From Gelidibacter pelagius (GTDB taxonomy: Bacteria; Bacteroidota; Bacteroidia; Flavobacteriales; Flavobacteriaceae): DNA of 64,000 nt. The position numbers and the translations under genes are program-made. How positions within the stretch are numbered: the stretch's first letter is position 1; each line of letters begins with the position of its first letter. Positions 14,767 to 23,958 of this stretch are shown piece after piece. The notes under the pieces are model-generated. The model was not told the origin of the DNA. It worked only from the letters and a program-made list of their open reading frames with translations, and did not search any database. The stretch spans positions 62,001 through 126,000 of the forward strand of contig NZ_JAGEVG010000004.1 of NCBI RefSeq assembly GCF_017581925.1. The letters are read 5' to 3'.

Positions 14767-15378
14767 ATGAAACGTTCAAATTTTTTAATTTTAATTACGG
14801 TGTTTTTTACTACTGTTCTCTATTCTCAAAGTATTGACAATGTAGATTTTGTGTCATCCATGAATGACGAGATGGCAGCAGTTAAAAAAGGAAATCAATG
14901 GGGCTTTATTAATTCTGAAGGAAATATGGCCATTAATTTTAGAGATGATTTGGTAGTTTCCAAAACCGCAGATGGCAGTTATCCTATCTTCCACAATGGC
15001 AGATGTCTTATCGCCCAAAAAAAGGATGGCATTAATTATTATGGCTACATCGATCGTACAGGGAAAACCGTGATTGAACCTCAGTATTTGAATGCTACAA
15101 ATTTCAACGATAATGTCGCCATAGTATTGGTGTTGAGAAGGAATGAACTGTCAAAGAATATTGCCTTGAATAAGGCTGTTGTTAATTATGATTATTTTGA
15201 GGTCGCCATCAATTTAAATGGTGAAGTCATCACCTATTTGACTCAAGAGCCTGTACATATTACACTCTCGGCAGAAAAACTTAGAAAGCCACCGGTAATT
15301 TATTCTAAAGTAATTTCAAACACACTTTTTGCAGTGATGAATGCACAAAAAAAATGGTCAGTTCTCAAAGTAGAGTAA
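14767..15378 (+). CDS. Exported WG-repeat protein
   Basis: 203 residues with a signal peptide (FLILITVFFTTVLYSQ). WG-type repeats are visible: MAAVKKGNQWGFINSEGNMAINFRD, and YYGYIDRTGKTVIEPQYLNATNFND, with a weaker C-terminal unit ending AQKKWSVLKVE. Such beta-rich repeats are widespread in Bacteroidota and their function is unknown. It is followed by the site-2 protease gene after 67 bases. Confidence 0.82.
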   Translation: MKRSNFLILITVFFTTVLYSQSIDNVDFVSSMNDEMAAVKKGNQWGFINSEGNMAINFRDDLVVSKTADGSYPIFHNGRCLIAQKKDGINYYGYIDRTGKTVIEPQYLNATNFNDNVAIVLVLRRNELSKNIALNKAVVNYDYFEVAINLNGEVITYLTQEPVHITLSAEKLRKPPVIYSKVISNTLFAVMNAQKKWSVLKVE

Positions 15379-15445
15379 ATATTATGCATCTTTTGTCTAT
15401 CAATTTGATGATGCAATTAATGAACACAAATCAAGGTATAATACT

Positions 15446-16534
15446 ATGAGTGCTAATCTTAAGTTAGGTAAATACTATGGGACGGAAGTTCAACTCCATT
15501 GGACATTTTTTCTGCTCGTCGTATGGGTTGTTTTGAGTGAGGTTTTAAGTGGTGCCTCTATTGATCGGGTTTTATTTAATCTTCAGTTTATCCTCGCGGT
15601 CATGATTTGTGTGCTGTTGCATGAAGTTGGTCATTTGTTAACCGCAAAAAAAATCGGCATTAAAACCACGAAGATGGTGCTATTGCCCGTTGGAGGGATT
15701 TCAACCGTAGAAAAATCTACCCAATCGCCAAAAGAAGAACTGTTGATCACTTTGTCAGGGCCTTTGGTAAATATTATCATAGCGATCATCCTGTTTTTCG
15801 CTATTCCAGTAAGTGATTATATCAGTTATGATCTTGGGCAATACTTTACTGCGCTAAATGATTTTTCTGTTAGAACCTTTCTTTTCTTTCTTTTTATTGT
15901 GAATGTAGCTTTGGCCGTGTTCAATATGATACCAGCCTTTCCTTTGGATGGTGGCCGAATCTTGAGGGCTGTTTTGGATATCAAGCTCAGTCGTGTGAAA
16001 GCAACACGTGTGGCAACCATGATAAGTCATGTTATTGCTATAGTACTATTGTTGATTGGTTTATTGTTTAATCCAATACTATTGTTCTTATCTTTATTTT
16101 TATTGATTGGAAGTTTCAGTGAAAATAGAGTCGTGCAACATATAGATTTGCTCAAAGGGTATTCGGTTAAGGATGCTATGTTAAAAAACATTACTGTTTT
16201 TGATCCTGACGATACTATGGAAGAAATTATTAGAGTTATCCTTAGAGGCTCTGAGACCAATTTTGTTGTCGTTGAGGATAAGAAAATAGTGGGGTTGTTG
16301 TACCATAAGGATATTATTAAAAATTCAGATAACCGAACACTTAAGGTCCGGGATTTAATGACGACCACATTTAAAACTATGGAGACGGAAGAAAATCTTT
16401 CAGCTGCTTATATCCTGATGCAAGATGAAATTCATCCTTTTTTCCCGGTCATAGAAAAGAACGAACTTATTGGTGCCATTGATTTTGACAATTTACATGA
16501 ATTTTTACTGATGGAAGACCGATTGAAATACTAA
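15446..16534 (+). CDS. Site-2 protease family (M50) with C-terminal CBS pair
   Basis: 362 residues. An integral-membrane zinc protease: HEVGH (His59, Glu60, His63) lies in the transmembrane segment VMICVLLHEVGHLLTAKKIG, and the second motif, NMIPAFPLDGGRIL, near 155-168, supplies the Asp ligand. About five membrane segments occupy residues 15-220. Residues 235-355 form two CBS motifs (VKDAMLKNITVFDPDDTMEEII and VRDLMTTTFKTMETEENL), which bind adenosyl ligands and may gate activity. The likely substrate is an anti-sigma factor or other membrane protein; none is evident nearby. Confidence 0.93.
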   Translation: MSANLKLGKYYGTEVQLHWTFFLLVVWVVLSEVLSGASIDRVLFNLQFILAVMICVLLHEVGHLLTAKKIGIKTTKMVLLPVGGISTVEKSTQSPKEELLITLSGPLVNIIIAIILFFAIPVSDYISYDLGQYFTALNDFSVRTFLFFLFIVNVALAVFNMIPAFPLDGGRILRAVLDIKLSRVKATRVATMISHVIAIVLLLIGLLFNPILLFLSLFLLIGSFSENRVVQHIDLLKGYSVKDAMLKNITVFDPDDTMEEIIRVILRGSETNFVVVEDKKIVGLLYHKDIIKNSDNRTLKVRDLMTTTFKTMETEENLSAAYILMQDEIHPFFPVIEKNELIGAIDFDNLHEFLLMEDRLKY

Positions 16535-16643
16535 ATTAGTTGCCTGAATGATGTTGCCATTGTATAAATTGCAGTAAGATTTATCTTGCATGAAAATCGA
16601 TGAGATTACAGAATCGAATAAAAATCAATTATAATAAAGTTAC

Positions 16644-17537
16644 ATGAAATATTTAAACCTAATCTTAGTAGTTCTTTTGTTAGTGAGTTGTAAAAGTGAT
16701 AAGCGTGAGGAAACTATTCTTGAAACCGAAGATACGGAACAAATGATGCCGCAAGATAGAGACACTTTGCAAAAGATAGATGGTGAAGCTAGGACTAAAT
16801 CCATTTCTATTGAATACAAACAAAAAGAGTTGATTGAGAAAAAGGATCAAAGATCTGAATTTGAAAAGTTGATTATCGACAAAAGCTATGCAATTCAACA
16901 ACCCGACTATACGATCAATTTTAAATATCCACAACTTGACGAATCGCTCCAGGCCACCAACCGGAATTTCAACGAATTTATCAATGACTACTATGTGAAT
17001 ATTAAGAAGACGGTTGCTGATATAGAAGCGAGCAAAATGTTATGTGATAGCATAGAGGCCATTAACTTTAGAGAAGATCGATTTATAGATTACAAAATCT
17101 ATATTGTTAATGACCAATTGGTAAGTGTCCTATTTTATAAAGAGAACTTTTATTCAGGTGCCATGCATCCGAGCTATTCTTTTGACTGCTTTAATTTCGA
17201 TTTGAACAAAGGTGTTTTTATGACCTATGAAGACTTTTTCAATCAAGGCTCTGAGGAGGAATTATTGACGCTAATTAATGAAAGAATCGTTAATAAGATT
17301 CAAAATTCGGAGTTGTATTATGATTGCTGGGAACTATCAGCAAGCGATTTTTTTGAAAGCAAAAATAACTTTGTAATCAATGACAATAACATAGAATTTT
17401 ACTTTGATGATTGTGTTATGTGTCCGTCGTATACAGGTTCTTACTCTATTGAACTTCCACTTGTCGATTTGCTATCAGTTCTCAAGAAATCGAATTCAAA
17501 TCTGTTGATGGCTGATAAAAATCAACCAAGTCGTTAA
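16644..17537 (+). CDS. DUF3298/DUF4163-type lipoprotein
   Basis: 297 residues with a lipoprotein signal (LNLILVVLLLVSC). After a charged, low-complexity linker (residues 20-75), the domain FEKLIIDKSYAIQQPDYTINFKYPQLD matches DUF4163, and the C-terminal part (GVFMTYEDFFNQGSEEELLTLINERI, then NNIEFYFDDCVMCPSYTGSYSIELPL) matches DUF3298, as found in RsiV and PdaC-like proteins that bind lysozyme or act near peptidoglycan. No catalytic residues are evident. It is probably exported and lipid-anchored; its role is unknown. Confidence 0.82.
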   Translation: MKYLNLILVVLLLVSCKSDKREETILETEDTEQMMPQDRDTLQKIDGEARTKSISIEYKQKELIEKKDQRSEFEKLIIDKSYAIQQPDYTINFKYPQLDESLQATNRNFNEFINDYYVNIKKTVADIEASKMLCDSIEAINFREDRFIDYKIYIVNDQLVSVLFYKENFYSGAMHPSYSFDCFNFDLNKGVFMTYEDFFNQGSEEELLTLINERIVNKIQNSELYYDCWELSASDFFESKNNFVINDNNIEFYFDDCVMCPSYTGSYSIELPLVDLLSVLKKSNSNLLMADKNQPSR

Positions 17538-17611
17538 AAATAATTCAACATGTTTTACCCTAAATGTTTAATTTTAAACATAGATAAAATCTCTATAGTT
17601 AAAGATATCCT

Positions 17612-18397
17612 ATGAATATTGGTTTAGTGTTATCGGGAGGAGGAATGCGAGGTGCCGCCCATATTGGTGTCATCCGAGCGCTTGAAGAGCATCAAATACA
17701 TCCTACTCACATTGCAGGCTCAAGTGCCGGGGCCATTGTAGGTTCACTTTATGCCTACGGATATAATTGGGAAGAAATCTTGACCTTTTTTAAGGAGGTC
17801 CAAATTCTTAATATAAGGAAATATGCCATCAATAAGCCTGGATTTATTGATGCGGAAAAGTTCTATGATGAATTTAAAGTCTATTTGAAAGATGACGACT
17901 TCTCGTTCTTGAAAAAGAAGCTTTTCATCACAGCTACCAATATCTTAAATGGAAAACTTAAAATATTTGAGAAAGGGGAACTCATTAAACCTGTATTGGC
18001 ATCTGCTGCCTTTCCTGGTCTTTTTGCTCCCGTAAAAATAAAAAGTTCTTATTATATCGATGGGGGAGCACTTAATAACTTCCCTTTGGAAGCCATTAAG
18101 AAAAAATGTGATCGGATTATTGGAGTTTATGTAGATGGATTTGATGTACTCACCATAAAAGATTTGAAGCATTCTCACCAAGTGGTCGAACGGGTATTTA
18201 GAGTGAAGTCCGTATTGGAAAATCAACCTAAATTTGCTGAATGTGATCTCATGATGCTACCTTCTGAATTGAACGGTTTTGGAACTTTCGATAAGAAAAA
18301 CATCGATGCCATTGTTGAGATAGGTTATAATGATGCAAAAAGCATGCTTTCCAAGTATGATTTGGATAAGTTTAAATCCATTTCTGATTCGCAATAG
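17612..18397 (+). CDS. Patatin-like phospholipase
   Basis: 261 residues, RssA-like single patatin domain. The oxyanion loop is SGGGMRGAAHIG (residues 8-19), the nucleophile Ser38 lies in GSSAG, and the catalytic Asp is in YIDGGALNNFP near 152. There is no signal peptide, so it acts in the cytoplasm on acyl esters or phospholipids of unknown identity. It stands alone between the lipoprotein and the sulfatase. Confidence 0.94.
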   Translation: MNIGLVLSGGGMRGAAHIGVIRALEEHQIHPTHIAGSSAGAIVGSLYAYGYNWEEILTFFKEVQILNIRKYAINKPGFIDAEKFYDEFKVYLKDDDFSFLKKKLFITATNILNGKLKIFEKGELIKPVLASAAFPGLFAPVKIKSSYYIDGGALNNFPLEAIKKKCDRIIGVYVDGFDVLTIKDLKHSHQVVERVFRVKSVLENQPKFAECDLMMLPSELNGFGTFDKKNIDAIVEIGYNDAKSMLSKYDLDKFKSISDSQ

Positions 18398-18547
18398 AAT
18401 CTAAAATGACTGTTATAGACCAATTGAATTACTGTTTTTCTATCCTAAATCAAAAATTCTTAACTTTTGAATGTTGCGGTTTACAAACCACAATTCAAAG
18501 ATCTTTAAGTAAATTGGAATTTGGATCTTATCAAATAGAATTTAATT

Positions 18548-20128
18548 ATGACTTTTAAACGCCATTATTTCTTGGGTTTTATATTTCTTGCTTTTATTAT
18601 AGCGGGATGTAAAGACTCTGCCTCAGTAAATAAATCCGATTCAGAAACTGAACTTAAAGAAAATCAAAAACCAAATATTGTTTTTATTTATACCGACGAT
18701 TTGGGTTATGGCGATCTTAGTGCTTACCGTGCTACTTCAGTTTCTACACCCGCTATAGATGCATTGGCAGATGAGGGAATTTTATTCACCAATGCCTATT
18801 CTACTGCAGCAACCTGCACCCCTTCAAGATATTCGGTGTTGACCGGGGATTATGCCTGGCGTAAAAAAGGAACGGGTGTTGCTGCTGGAAACGAATCACT
18901 TCTAATCGATACCCAAAAGACTACCTTGCCCAGTGTTTTAAAATCTGCAGGCTATAGAACAGGTGTCGTTGGAAAATGGCATTTAGGCTTGGGCGGTAAA
19001 AATGGCCCAGATTGGAATGGAAAAATTAGCCCTGGACCTTTGGAGATCGGATTCGATTATTCGTATATCATTCCGGCAACTGGTGATAGGGTGCCATGTG
19101 TTTTTGTCGAAAACTACCACGTGGTCAATTTAGATCCTAATGATCCAATTTCGGTGAGTTACAAAGAGAAGCTTGGTGATTGGCCTACAGGCAAGGAAAA
19201 TCCTGAGTTGCTAACCATGAAACCTTCGCATGGACATAACCAAACCATCGTAAATGGCATCAGTAGAATCGGGTATATGGAAGGAGGAACAGCTGCTTTA
19301 TGGGATGATGAAACCATTCCTATGGAATTGGTTGATAAATCGAAAAAATTCATCGCTTCAAGCAAAAATCATCCTTTCTTCTTATTCCTTTCCACCCACG
19401 ACATTCATGTGCCAAGAGTTGCTAATAGCAAGTTTAAAGGCAAAAGCGGTATGGGGCCAAGAGGTGATGTTATTCTGCAATTGGATTGGACCGTGAATGA
19501 AATTGTCAACACACTTAAAGAACAGGATTTATTGAACAATACGATTATCATTTTCTCTAGTGATAATGGTCCGGTTGTAGATGATGGTTATCAAGACCAG
19601 GCGCGAGAAATGCTGGGCGACCATAACCCTACCGGCGGTTTACGTGGAGGCAAATACAGCGCTTATGACGGTGGCACTAAAATACCATTGATCATTCGTT
19701 GGCCAGATGGTACGGGAAAAGGAACAATTTCCGAAGCTCTTGTAAGTCAGGTTGATTTTTTAAGATCTTTTGCAGCTCTTACAGATGTAGATAAAAAATA
19801 TGATGATGTCATCGATAGTCAAAACACCTTGAATGTCTTTTTGGGCGATAGCACTGCTGGCAGAATCTCACTCATACAAGAAAGTATCAGAGGACCCTTA
19901 TCTTATATTGAAGGTGAATGGAAATATATTGAGGCTTTTGACGGACCAAAACTCGTGCCATGGGGTCCAATCATTGAAACTGGTTTTCAATTAGAACCGC
20001 AATTATATCACCTAAAAAATGATCCGAAAGAACAAGAGAATTTGGCCTCAAAGTTCCCTGAAAGAATGGAGAGTTTAAAAGCAAAACTTACTAATCTGAA
20101 AATGAATGATTCTGAGAAGAAGGATTAA
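18548..20128 (+). CDS. Sulfatase lipoprotein (family S1)
   Basis: 526 residues with a lipoprotein signal (FLAFIIAGC, Cys21). The formylglycine motif C90-T-P-S-R (ATCTPSRYSVLTG) and NIVFIYTDDLGYGD with its metal-binding Asp pair place it in the arylsulfatase S1 family. Further ligands are VGKWHLGL near 144 and FSSDNGPV near 335. The Cys-type motif needs a formylglycine-generating enzyme, which is not in the window. It probably removes sulfate from an algal or mucin-type glycan at the cell surface. It is not next to any SusC/SusD pair, so the substrate remains open. Confidence 0.94.
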   Translation: MTFKRHYFLGFIFLAFIIAGCKDSASVNKSDSETELKENQKPNIVFIYTDDLGYGDLSAYRATSVSTPAIDALADEGILFTNAYSTAATCTPSRYSVLTGDYAWRKKGTGVAAGNESLLIDTQKTTLPSVLKSAGYRTGVVGKWHLGLGGKNGPDWNGKISPGPLEIGFDYSYIIPATGDRVPCVFVENYHVVNLDPNDPISVSYKEKLGDWPTGKENPELLTMKPSHGHNQTIVNGISRIGYMEGGTAALWDDETIPMELVDKSKKFIASSKNHPFFLFLSTHDIHVPRVANSKFKGKSGMGPRGDVILQLDWTVNEIVNTLKEQDLLNNTIIIFSSDNGPVVDDGYQDQAREMLGDHNPTGGLRGGKYSAYDGGTKIPLIIRWPDGTGKGTISEALVSQVDFLRSFAALTDVDKKYDDVIDSQNTLNVFLGDSTAGRISLIQESIRGPLSYIEGEWKYIEAFDGPKLVPWGPIIETGFQLEPQLYHLKNDPKEQENLASKFPERMESLKAKLTNLKMNDSEKKD

Positions 20129-20185
20129 GCCTATTCATTTTAATCTCTTTATTCCAACAAAATAAAGATGTCCTTATCTCTCTTG

Positions 20186-20788
20186 CTACTTCCGCTTTAA
20201 TTGTAAACCCCAAAACCCTATTTGTCTCGGACTATCATCAATGGAATTGGCTTCATTTACCATTTTCACTCCTTCTATGGTGTAGAATGCACTTGGGTGA
20301 TATCTGTTAATGGCTTCGGTCAGATGTTTTAAGTTTTCTCTTTTTAAAACTAAGAAAACCACGTTGACTTTTCCGGTTTTTCCTTCGGCATCCAGAATGG
20401 AATAACGATAATTGTTATCGCTCAAAAAAGTTAATAATTCATGTACTGGCTCTTTGGTGATCAACCTTAATACGACACGGCCAATGGCAAGTTTTTCCTC
20501 GATATACATCCCAACAAAAGTTCCTACGGCAAAGCCGCTGGCATAGGCAACGTAGGACAAGGCATTGTCAATATTACTAATGATTTGTCCAATGGCCAAT
20601 AACCAGATTAGCGCTTCAAAAAACCCCAAGATAGGAGCAATATTCCTTTTTCCACTCATCACAAAAAGAATTCGGATGGTAGAAATTGAAACATCACCAA
20701 TCCTTGCCAAAAATATTAATAACGGAATAATCACGTAGTTTAGAGTATTCTCGCTCACGCCGAAATTATCGAAAAAAAACTGTTCCAT
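20186..20788 (-). CDS. UPF0316-type membrane protein (DUF5698 + DUF2179)
   Basis: 200 residues. Three membrane segments lie in residues 14-105 (LNYVIIPLLIFLARIGDVSIST, APILGFFEALIWLLAIGQII, LSYVAYASGFAVGTFVGMYIEE), then a DUF2179 soluble domain (VHELLTFLSDNNYRYSILDAEGKTGKVNVVFLVLKRENL). It is the YebE/UPF0316 group of Bacillus, whose function is unknown. A TACATTTG -7 element lies at 20853-20860 on the minus strand upstream of it. Confidence 0.88.
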   Translation of the reverse strand: MEQFFFDNFGVSENTLNYVIIPLLIFLARIGDVSISTIRILFVMSGKRNIAPILGFFEALIWLLAIGQIISNIDNALSYVAYASGFAVGTFVGMYIEEKLAIGRVVLRLITKEPVHELLTFLSDNNYRYSILDAEGKTGKVNVVFLVLKRENLKHLTEAINRYHPSAFYTIEGVKMVNEANSIDDSPRQIGFWGLQLKRK

Positions 20789-21169
20789 ATTGATAAAGTA
20801 ACTAACGAATTGGGGGATCTTAAGGATGTCGACCTTTTGTCGAAATCGCGTGCAAATGTATTGAAATATATTTTTATTGCGAGCAACTTAAATTGCCAAT
20901 CTATAGGTGTTCTGATCTTTTTTTAATGTATCTATTTTATGCACAATTGCCTTTGATTTAAAACTTAAATATGGTTGAGATGATAAGGTTTCGATGCGTT
21001 TTACAACTAAATAATAATTTAATAATCAGTTCAAGTGTTTACAGATCAAAGTTTGCAATACTCCTTGATACATTTATTAAATACGAGTTTTATTGGTTGA
21101 CGGTTATTTAATGCATTTATTTGTGCAGATAATCGCTTCTGATTAACAAGTCTATTTGATCTCTAAATT
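20789..21169. other. Divergent intergenic region
   Basis: No gene is visible. It contains the -7 element CAAATGTA (20853-20860, minus-strand TACATTTG) for the UPF0316 gene and a GTCGA-cctttt-GTCGA pair near 20828. A plus-strand promoter for the CBM9-like gene must lie here, but no clear one stands out. Confidence 0.5.
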
Positions 21170-21832
21170 ATGAAAACATACAACGTAAATGTGATTGATG
21201 CCAATCATATGGAAATCAACGGAAAAGTCAGTCATCCCTTATGGGAAAAGGCAGAGGTATTAAAGGATTTTTCATCGCCATGGAATTCTGAAGAGGTGGA
21301 GAGTATTGAATTCAGAGCCCTACACGACGGTACTTATTTATTCGTGTCATATAGGGTAAATGATGACTCATTGCATATTGATCGTACCGACGATTCAAAA
21401 AAAAGCGTTGATAATTCTGATAGAGTAGAGTTGTTTCTAAGGTCTGATAAACAATTAGATCCTTATTATTGTCTTGAAATAGATCCATTGGCGAGACTAC
21501 AGGATTTTATGGCGCGCCCAAATAGGGAGTTCGACTATCTGTGGGATTGGCCAAAAAAGGATATTGCAATAAAATCTCACATTACATCAACGTCTTTTAG
21601 TGTGGAAATGGCGATTTCTATAGACGCCTTAAAAAGATTCAGTCTCATCCAAAATGATGGACATATTGAAGCAGGAATTTATCGGGCAAAGTATAATCAA
21701 CAGCAAAATGGACAGTTTAAGCCAACTTGGATTACTTGGGTCAATCCTCAAACCGAAACCCCTAATTTTCATACCGCGTCATCCTTTGGAAAATTAAAAC
21801 TTGAAAACTTTAAGCTCTCAAAAAAGGTTTAA
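21170..21832 (+). CDS. CBM9-like carbohydrate-binding protein
   Basis: 220 residues, one domain of the carbohydrate-binding module family 9-like (CBM9_1) fold: GKVSHPLWEKAEVLKDF, ALHDGTYLFVSYRVNDDSLH, NSDRVELFLRSDKQLDPYYCLEIDPLARL, WITWVNPQTETPNFHTASSFGKLKL. No secretion signal is visible, which is unusual for a glycan-binding module; perhaps it binds a sugar in the cytoplasm or the signal is missed. Its end overlaps the convergent LacI gene by 23 bases. Confidence 0.82.
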   Translation: MKTYNVNVIDANHMEINGKVSHPLWEKAEVLKDFSSPWNSEEVESIEFRALHDGTYLFVSYRVNDDSLHIDRTDDSKKSVDNSDRVELFLRSDKQLDPYYCLEIDPLARLQDFMARPNREFDYLWDWPKKDIAIKSHITSTSFSVEMAISIDALKRFSLIQNDGHIEAGIYRAKYNQQQNGQFKPTWITWVNPQTETPNFHTASSFGKLKLENFKLSKKV

Positions 21833-22850
21833 CATTTTCTGAATTTATAATGTCTATTGGTAATAAATGTTTACCAGGGATTTCTTTTTCAAACACCAAA
21901 TGTTCGATTAAAAATTTCAGGCCCAAATAGGCTTGCTGCCTGGGGTTCTGATGTATCAGAAAATCAATGACTCCATCTTTCAGATAATTGACGTTTTCTG
22001 CTAATAAGTCATAGCCTACCAGTTTAATATGGTTCTTGTTTTCAGATTCTAATAATCGTGCCACATGAAAAGCTTTTGAATTGGTTACAAAAATACCTGT
22101 CAAATTAGGATGGTCCTTTAAAAAGTCCCTTAGTTTATCTTCCGTCTCCGTATATCTTATTTTGCACTTTAAAATAGCGTCTTTGAAGCCATTGAGATCC
22201 TCAAAATAACTTTTGAATCCTTTTTCCTTTTCTTGCATGTGCACCGCATTTTTATATTTTTCATCAATATGAATGATGGCCATATCGCCATTATCGATAA
22301 TGCTGTGCATTAACTTTGCTGCGACGCGTCCGCTTTGATAAAGGTCTTGTCCAATAAAACTTGCTGAGGAGGCATCAATTTGATTGTTAAAAGTACAGAC
22401 TTCAATATTCAAGGATTTATATTGTTCCAAGACGGTTTTGGCTTCTTTATAAAATAAAGGCACCATCAAGATAATATCGGGAGCTGAGTCTAATAGCTTT
22501 TTGTGTTGTGCCACGAACGACTTAGTATCTGTGGGATCAAATAAAAAGGTATTCATCCTAATGTCAAAAGCGCTGAATTCGGAAAGAGCTTGCTGGATCC
22601 CATCGGAACACACCTCCCAATAGGCATCTTTTTTTGGATCTGGGAGTAAAGCGCCAATTTGATAAATTCGATTGTTTTTTAAGTTTCTGGCAATTAGGTT
22701 GGGTTGGTAATCAATGTCTGAAAGCAGCTGTTTTACTTTGTCCTCAACATCTTTTGCTACGTTACCTCGGTTATGGATGACACGATCGATAGTTCCTTTT
22801 GAAACTCCAGCTAGTTCGGCTATATCTTTTATGGTATATTTTTTCATCAT
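21810..22850 (-). CDS. LacI-family transcriptional regulator
   Basis: 346 residues. The N-terminal HTH is TIKDIAELAGVSKGTIDRVIHNRGNV with the hinge helix NLIARNLK, followed by a type-I periplasmic-binding-like domain (IGALLPDPKKDAYWEVCSDGIQQAL...). The GTIDRVIHNRG variant (rather than xTVSRVLN) is a recognisable Bacteroidota subgroup. It diverges from the nucleotidyltransferase-kinase-transporter genes and probably controls them; palindromes in the shared gap are candidate operators. The inducer would be an amino sugar or derivative, by inference from the target genes. Confidence 0.93.
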   Translation of the reverse strand: MMKKYTIKDIAELAGVSKGTIDRVIHNRGNVAKDVEDKVKQLLSDIDYQPNLIARNLKNNRIYQIGALLPDPKKDAYWEVCSDGIQQALSEFSAFDIRMNTFLFDPTDTKSFVAQHKKLLDSAPDIILMVPLFYKEAKTVLEQYKSLNIEVCTFNNQIDASSASFIGQDLYQSGRVAAKLMHSIIDNGDMAIIHIDEKYKNAVHMQEKEKGFKSYFEDLNGFKDAILKCKIRYTETEDKLRDFLKDHPNLTGIFVTNSKAFHVARLLESENKNHIKLVGYDLLAENVNYLKDGVIDFLIHQNPRQQAYLGLKFLIEHLVFEKEIPGKHLLPIDIINSENVKPFLRA

Positions 22851-22863
22851 TCACATTTGTATA

Positions 22864-22880
22864 GTACACAAGAGATGTGT
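22864..22880. promoter_or_regulatory. Candidate operator, TACACA-N5-TGTGTA
   Basis: A perfect 6-base inverted repeat with a 5-base spacer, fourteen bases upstream of the LacI start. It is positioned to control the lacI promoter. Confidence 0.45.
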
Positions 22881-22892
22881 ATATTCGCATAA

Positions 22893-22906
22893 CTGTGTTC
22901 GAGCAC
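22893..22906. promoter_or_regulatory. Candidate LacI-type operator
   Basis: TGTGTTCGAGCACA is a near-perfect palindrome with a central CG, the form of LacI/GalR-family operators, located between the divergent regulator and its probable target operon. Confidence 0.5.
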
Positions 22907-23004
22907 AATTTATGAAAAATTCTGTTGCAATTCAAAATTATACGTCAAGATTGTAATAATTCGATGGATTGTGTCGGTCCAAATTACACTAATTTTCAAA
23001 TGAA

Positions 23005-23020
23005 CCTCAATCGTTTGAGG
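23005..23020. promoter_or_regulatory. Palindrome upstream of the nucleotidyltransferase gene
   Basis: CCTCAATCGTTTGAGG, palindromic except for the centre, ends 25 bases before the ATG. It may be a second operator or a hairpin in the 5' UTR. Confidence 0.4.
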
Positions 23021-23045
23021 TCAATTACGAGTTAAAATAAAAATC

Positions 23046-23957
23046 ATGGTAGAAACAAACAAACCGACATTGGTCATTTTAGCCGCGGGAATGGGGAGTA
23101 GATATGGCGGTTTAAAACAAATGGATGCTTTTACTCCTGAGGGCGACACCATTATCGATTTTTCACTATATGACGCTCTTCAAGCAGGATTTGGAAAATT
23201 TGTTTTCATTATTCGTAAGAGTTTTGAAAAGGATTTTAAAGAAATCTTTAGTAAAAAGTTAAAGGGCAAAGCCGAAGTTGACTACGTTTTTCAAGAGTTT
23301 GATAGCGTTCCGAAAAAATATATAGACCCTAAAAGAACAAAGCCTTGGGGTACAGGTCATGCATTGTTAATGGCCAAAGATGCGGTTCAAGAAAACTTTG
23401 CCATCATTAATGCTGATGATTTTTATGGAAGGGAAGCGTTTATGACTATGGCCAAGTATTTGTCAGAAACAGATAAAGATTCCTATGATTTTAGTATGAT
23501 GGCCTATCTACTTAAAAATACGGTTTCAGATCATGGTTATGTAGCAAGAGGGGAATGTGAAGTTGATGAAAATGGATATTTGAAAGATGTAACTGAGCGC
23601 ACCCATATTGAAAAGATTGATGGTCAGCTTAAGCGTAAGGATGCCAATGGTAAGTTTATCCCGATTGATGGTGACACCATAGTCTCCATGAATTTTTGGG
23701 GCTTTACGCCGAGATGCTTTGAATTTGGTGGAGAGTTATTCGATGCGTTTTTAAAAGTCAACAAGAATAATCCGAAAGCTGAATTCTTTATTCCTTATGT
23801 GATCAATGAAATCTTGAGATCGGAAAATGCAAGCGTAAAAGTGCTAAAATCCGATGCGCAATGGTTTGGGGTAACTTATTTGGAAGATAAGGAAATCGTC
23901 GAAACGGCTATCGCAAAGCTAAAAGACAAAGGTGTGTATCCCAAAAAGTTATGGTAA
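23046..23957 (+). CDS. Sugar-1-phosphate nucleotidyltransferase
   Basis: 303 residues, NTP-transferase fold. The nucleotide signature is LAAGMGSRYGGLKQMDAF near residue 12-29; INADDFYG near 120 supplies the metal-binding Asp. It ends one base before the phosphotransferase gene, so the two form an operon. A kinase plus nucleotidyltransferase pair making a sugar-1-phosphate and then an NDP-sugar is known for NahK/GlcNAc-1-P uridylyltransferase in bifidobacteria and AmgK/MurU in pseudomonads. Here the sugar is probably GlcNAc or a relative. Nucleotide specificity cannot be read from sequence. Confidence 0.88.
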   Translation: MVETNKPTLVILAAGMGSRYGGLKQMDAFTPEGDTIIDFSLYDALQAGFGKFVFIIRKSFEKDFKEIFSKKLKGKAEVDYVFQEFDSVPKKYIDPKRTKPWGTGHALLMAKDAVQENFAIINADDFYGREAFMTMAKYLSETDKDSYDFSMMAYLLKNTVSDHGYVARGECEVDENGYLKDVTERTHIEKIDGQLKRKDANGKFIPIDGDTIVSMNFWGFTPRCFEFGGELFDAFLKVNKNNPKAEFFIPYVINEILRSENASVKVLKSDAQWFGVTYLEDKEIVETAIAKLKDKGVYPKKLW

Positions 23958-23958
23958 G

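Noticed and set aside
22864-23020. Palindromes of this gap as members of the trp R1/R2 families
   Set aside because: Their arms (TACACA, TGTG/CACA, CCTCAA) are unrelated to R1 or R2; they look like operators.
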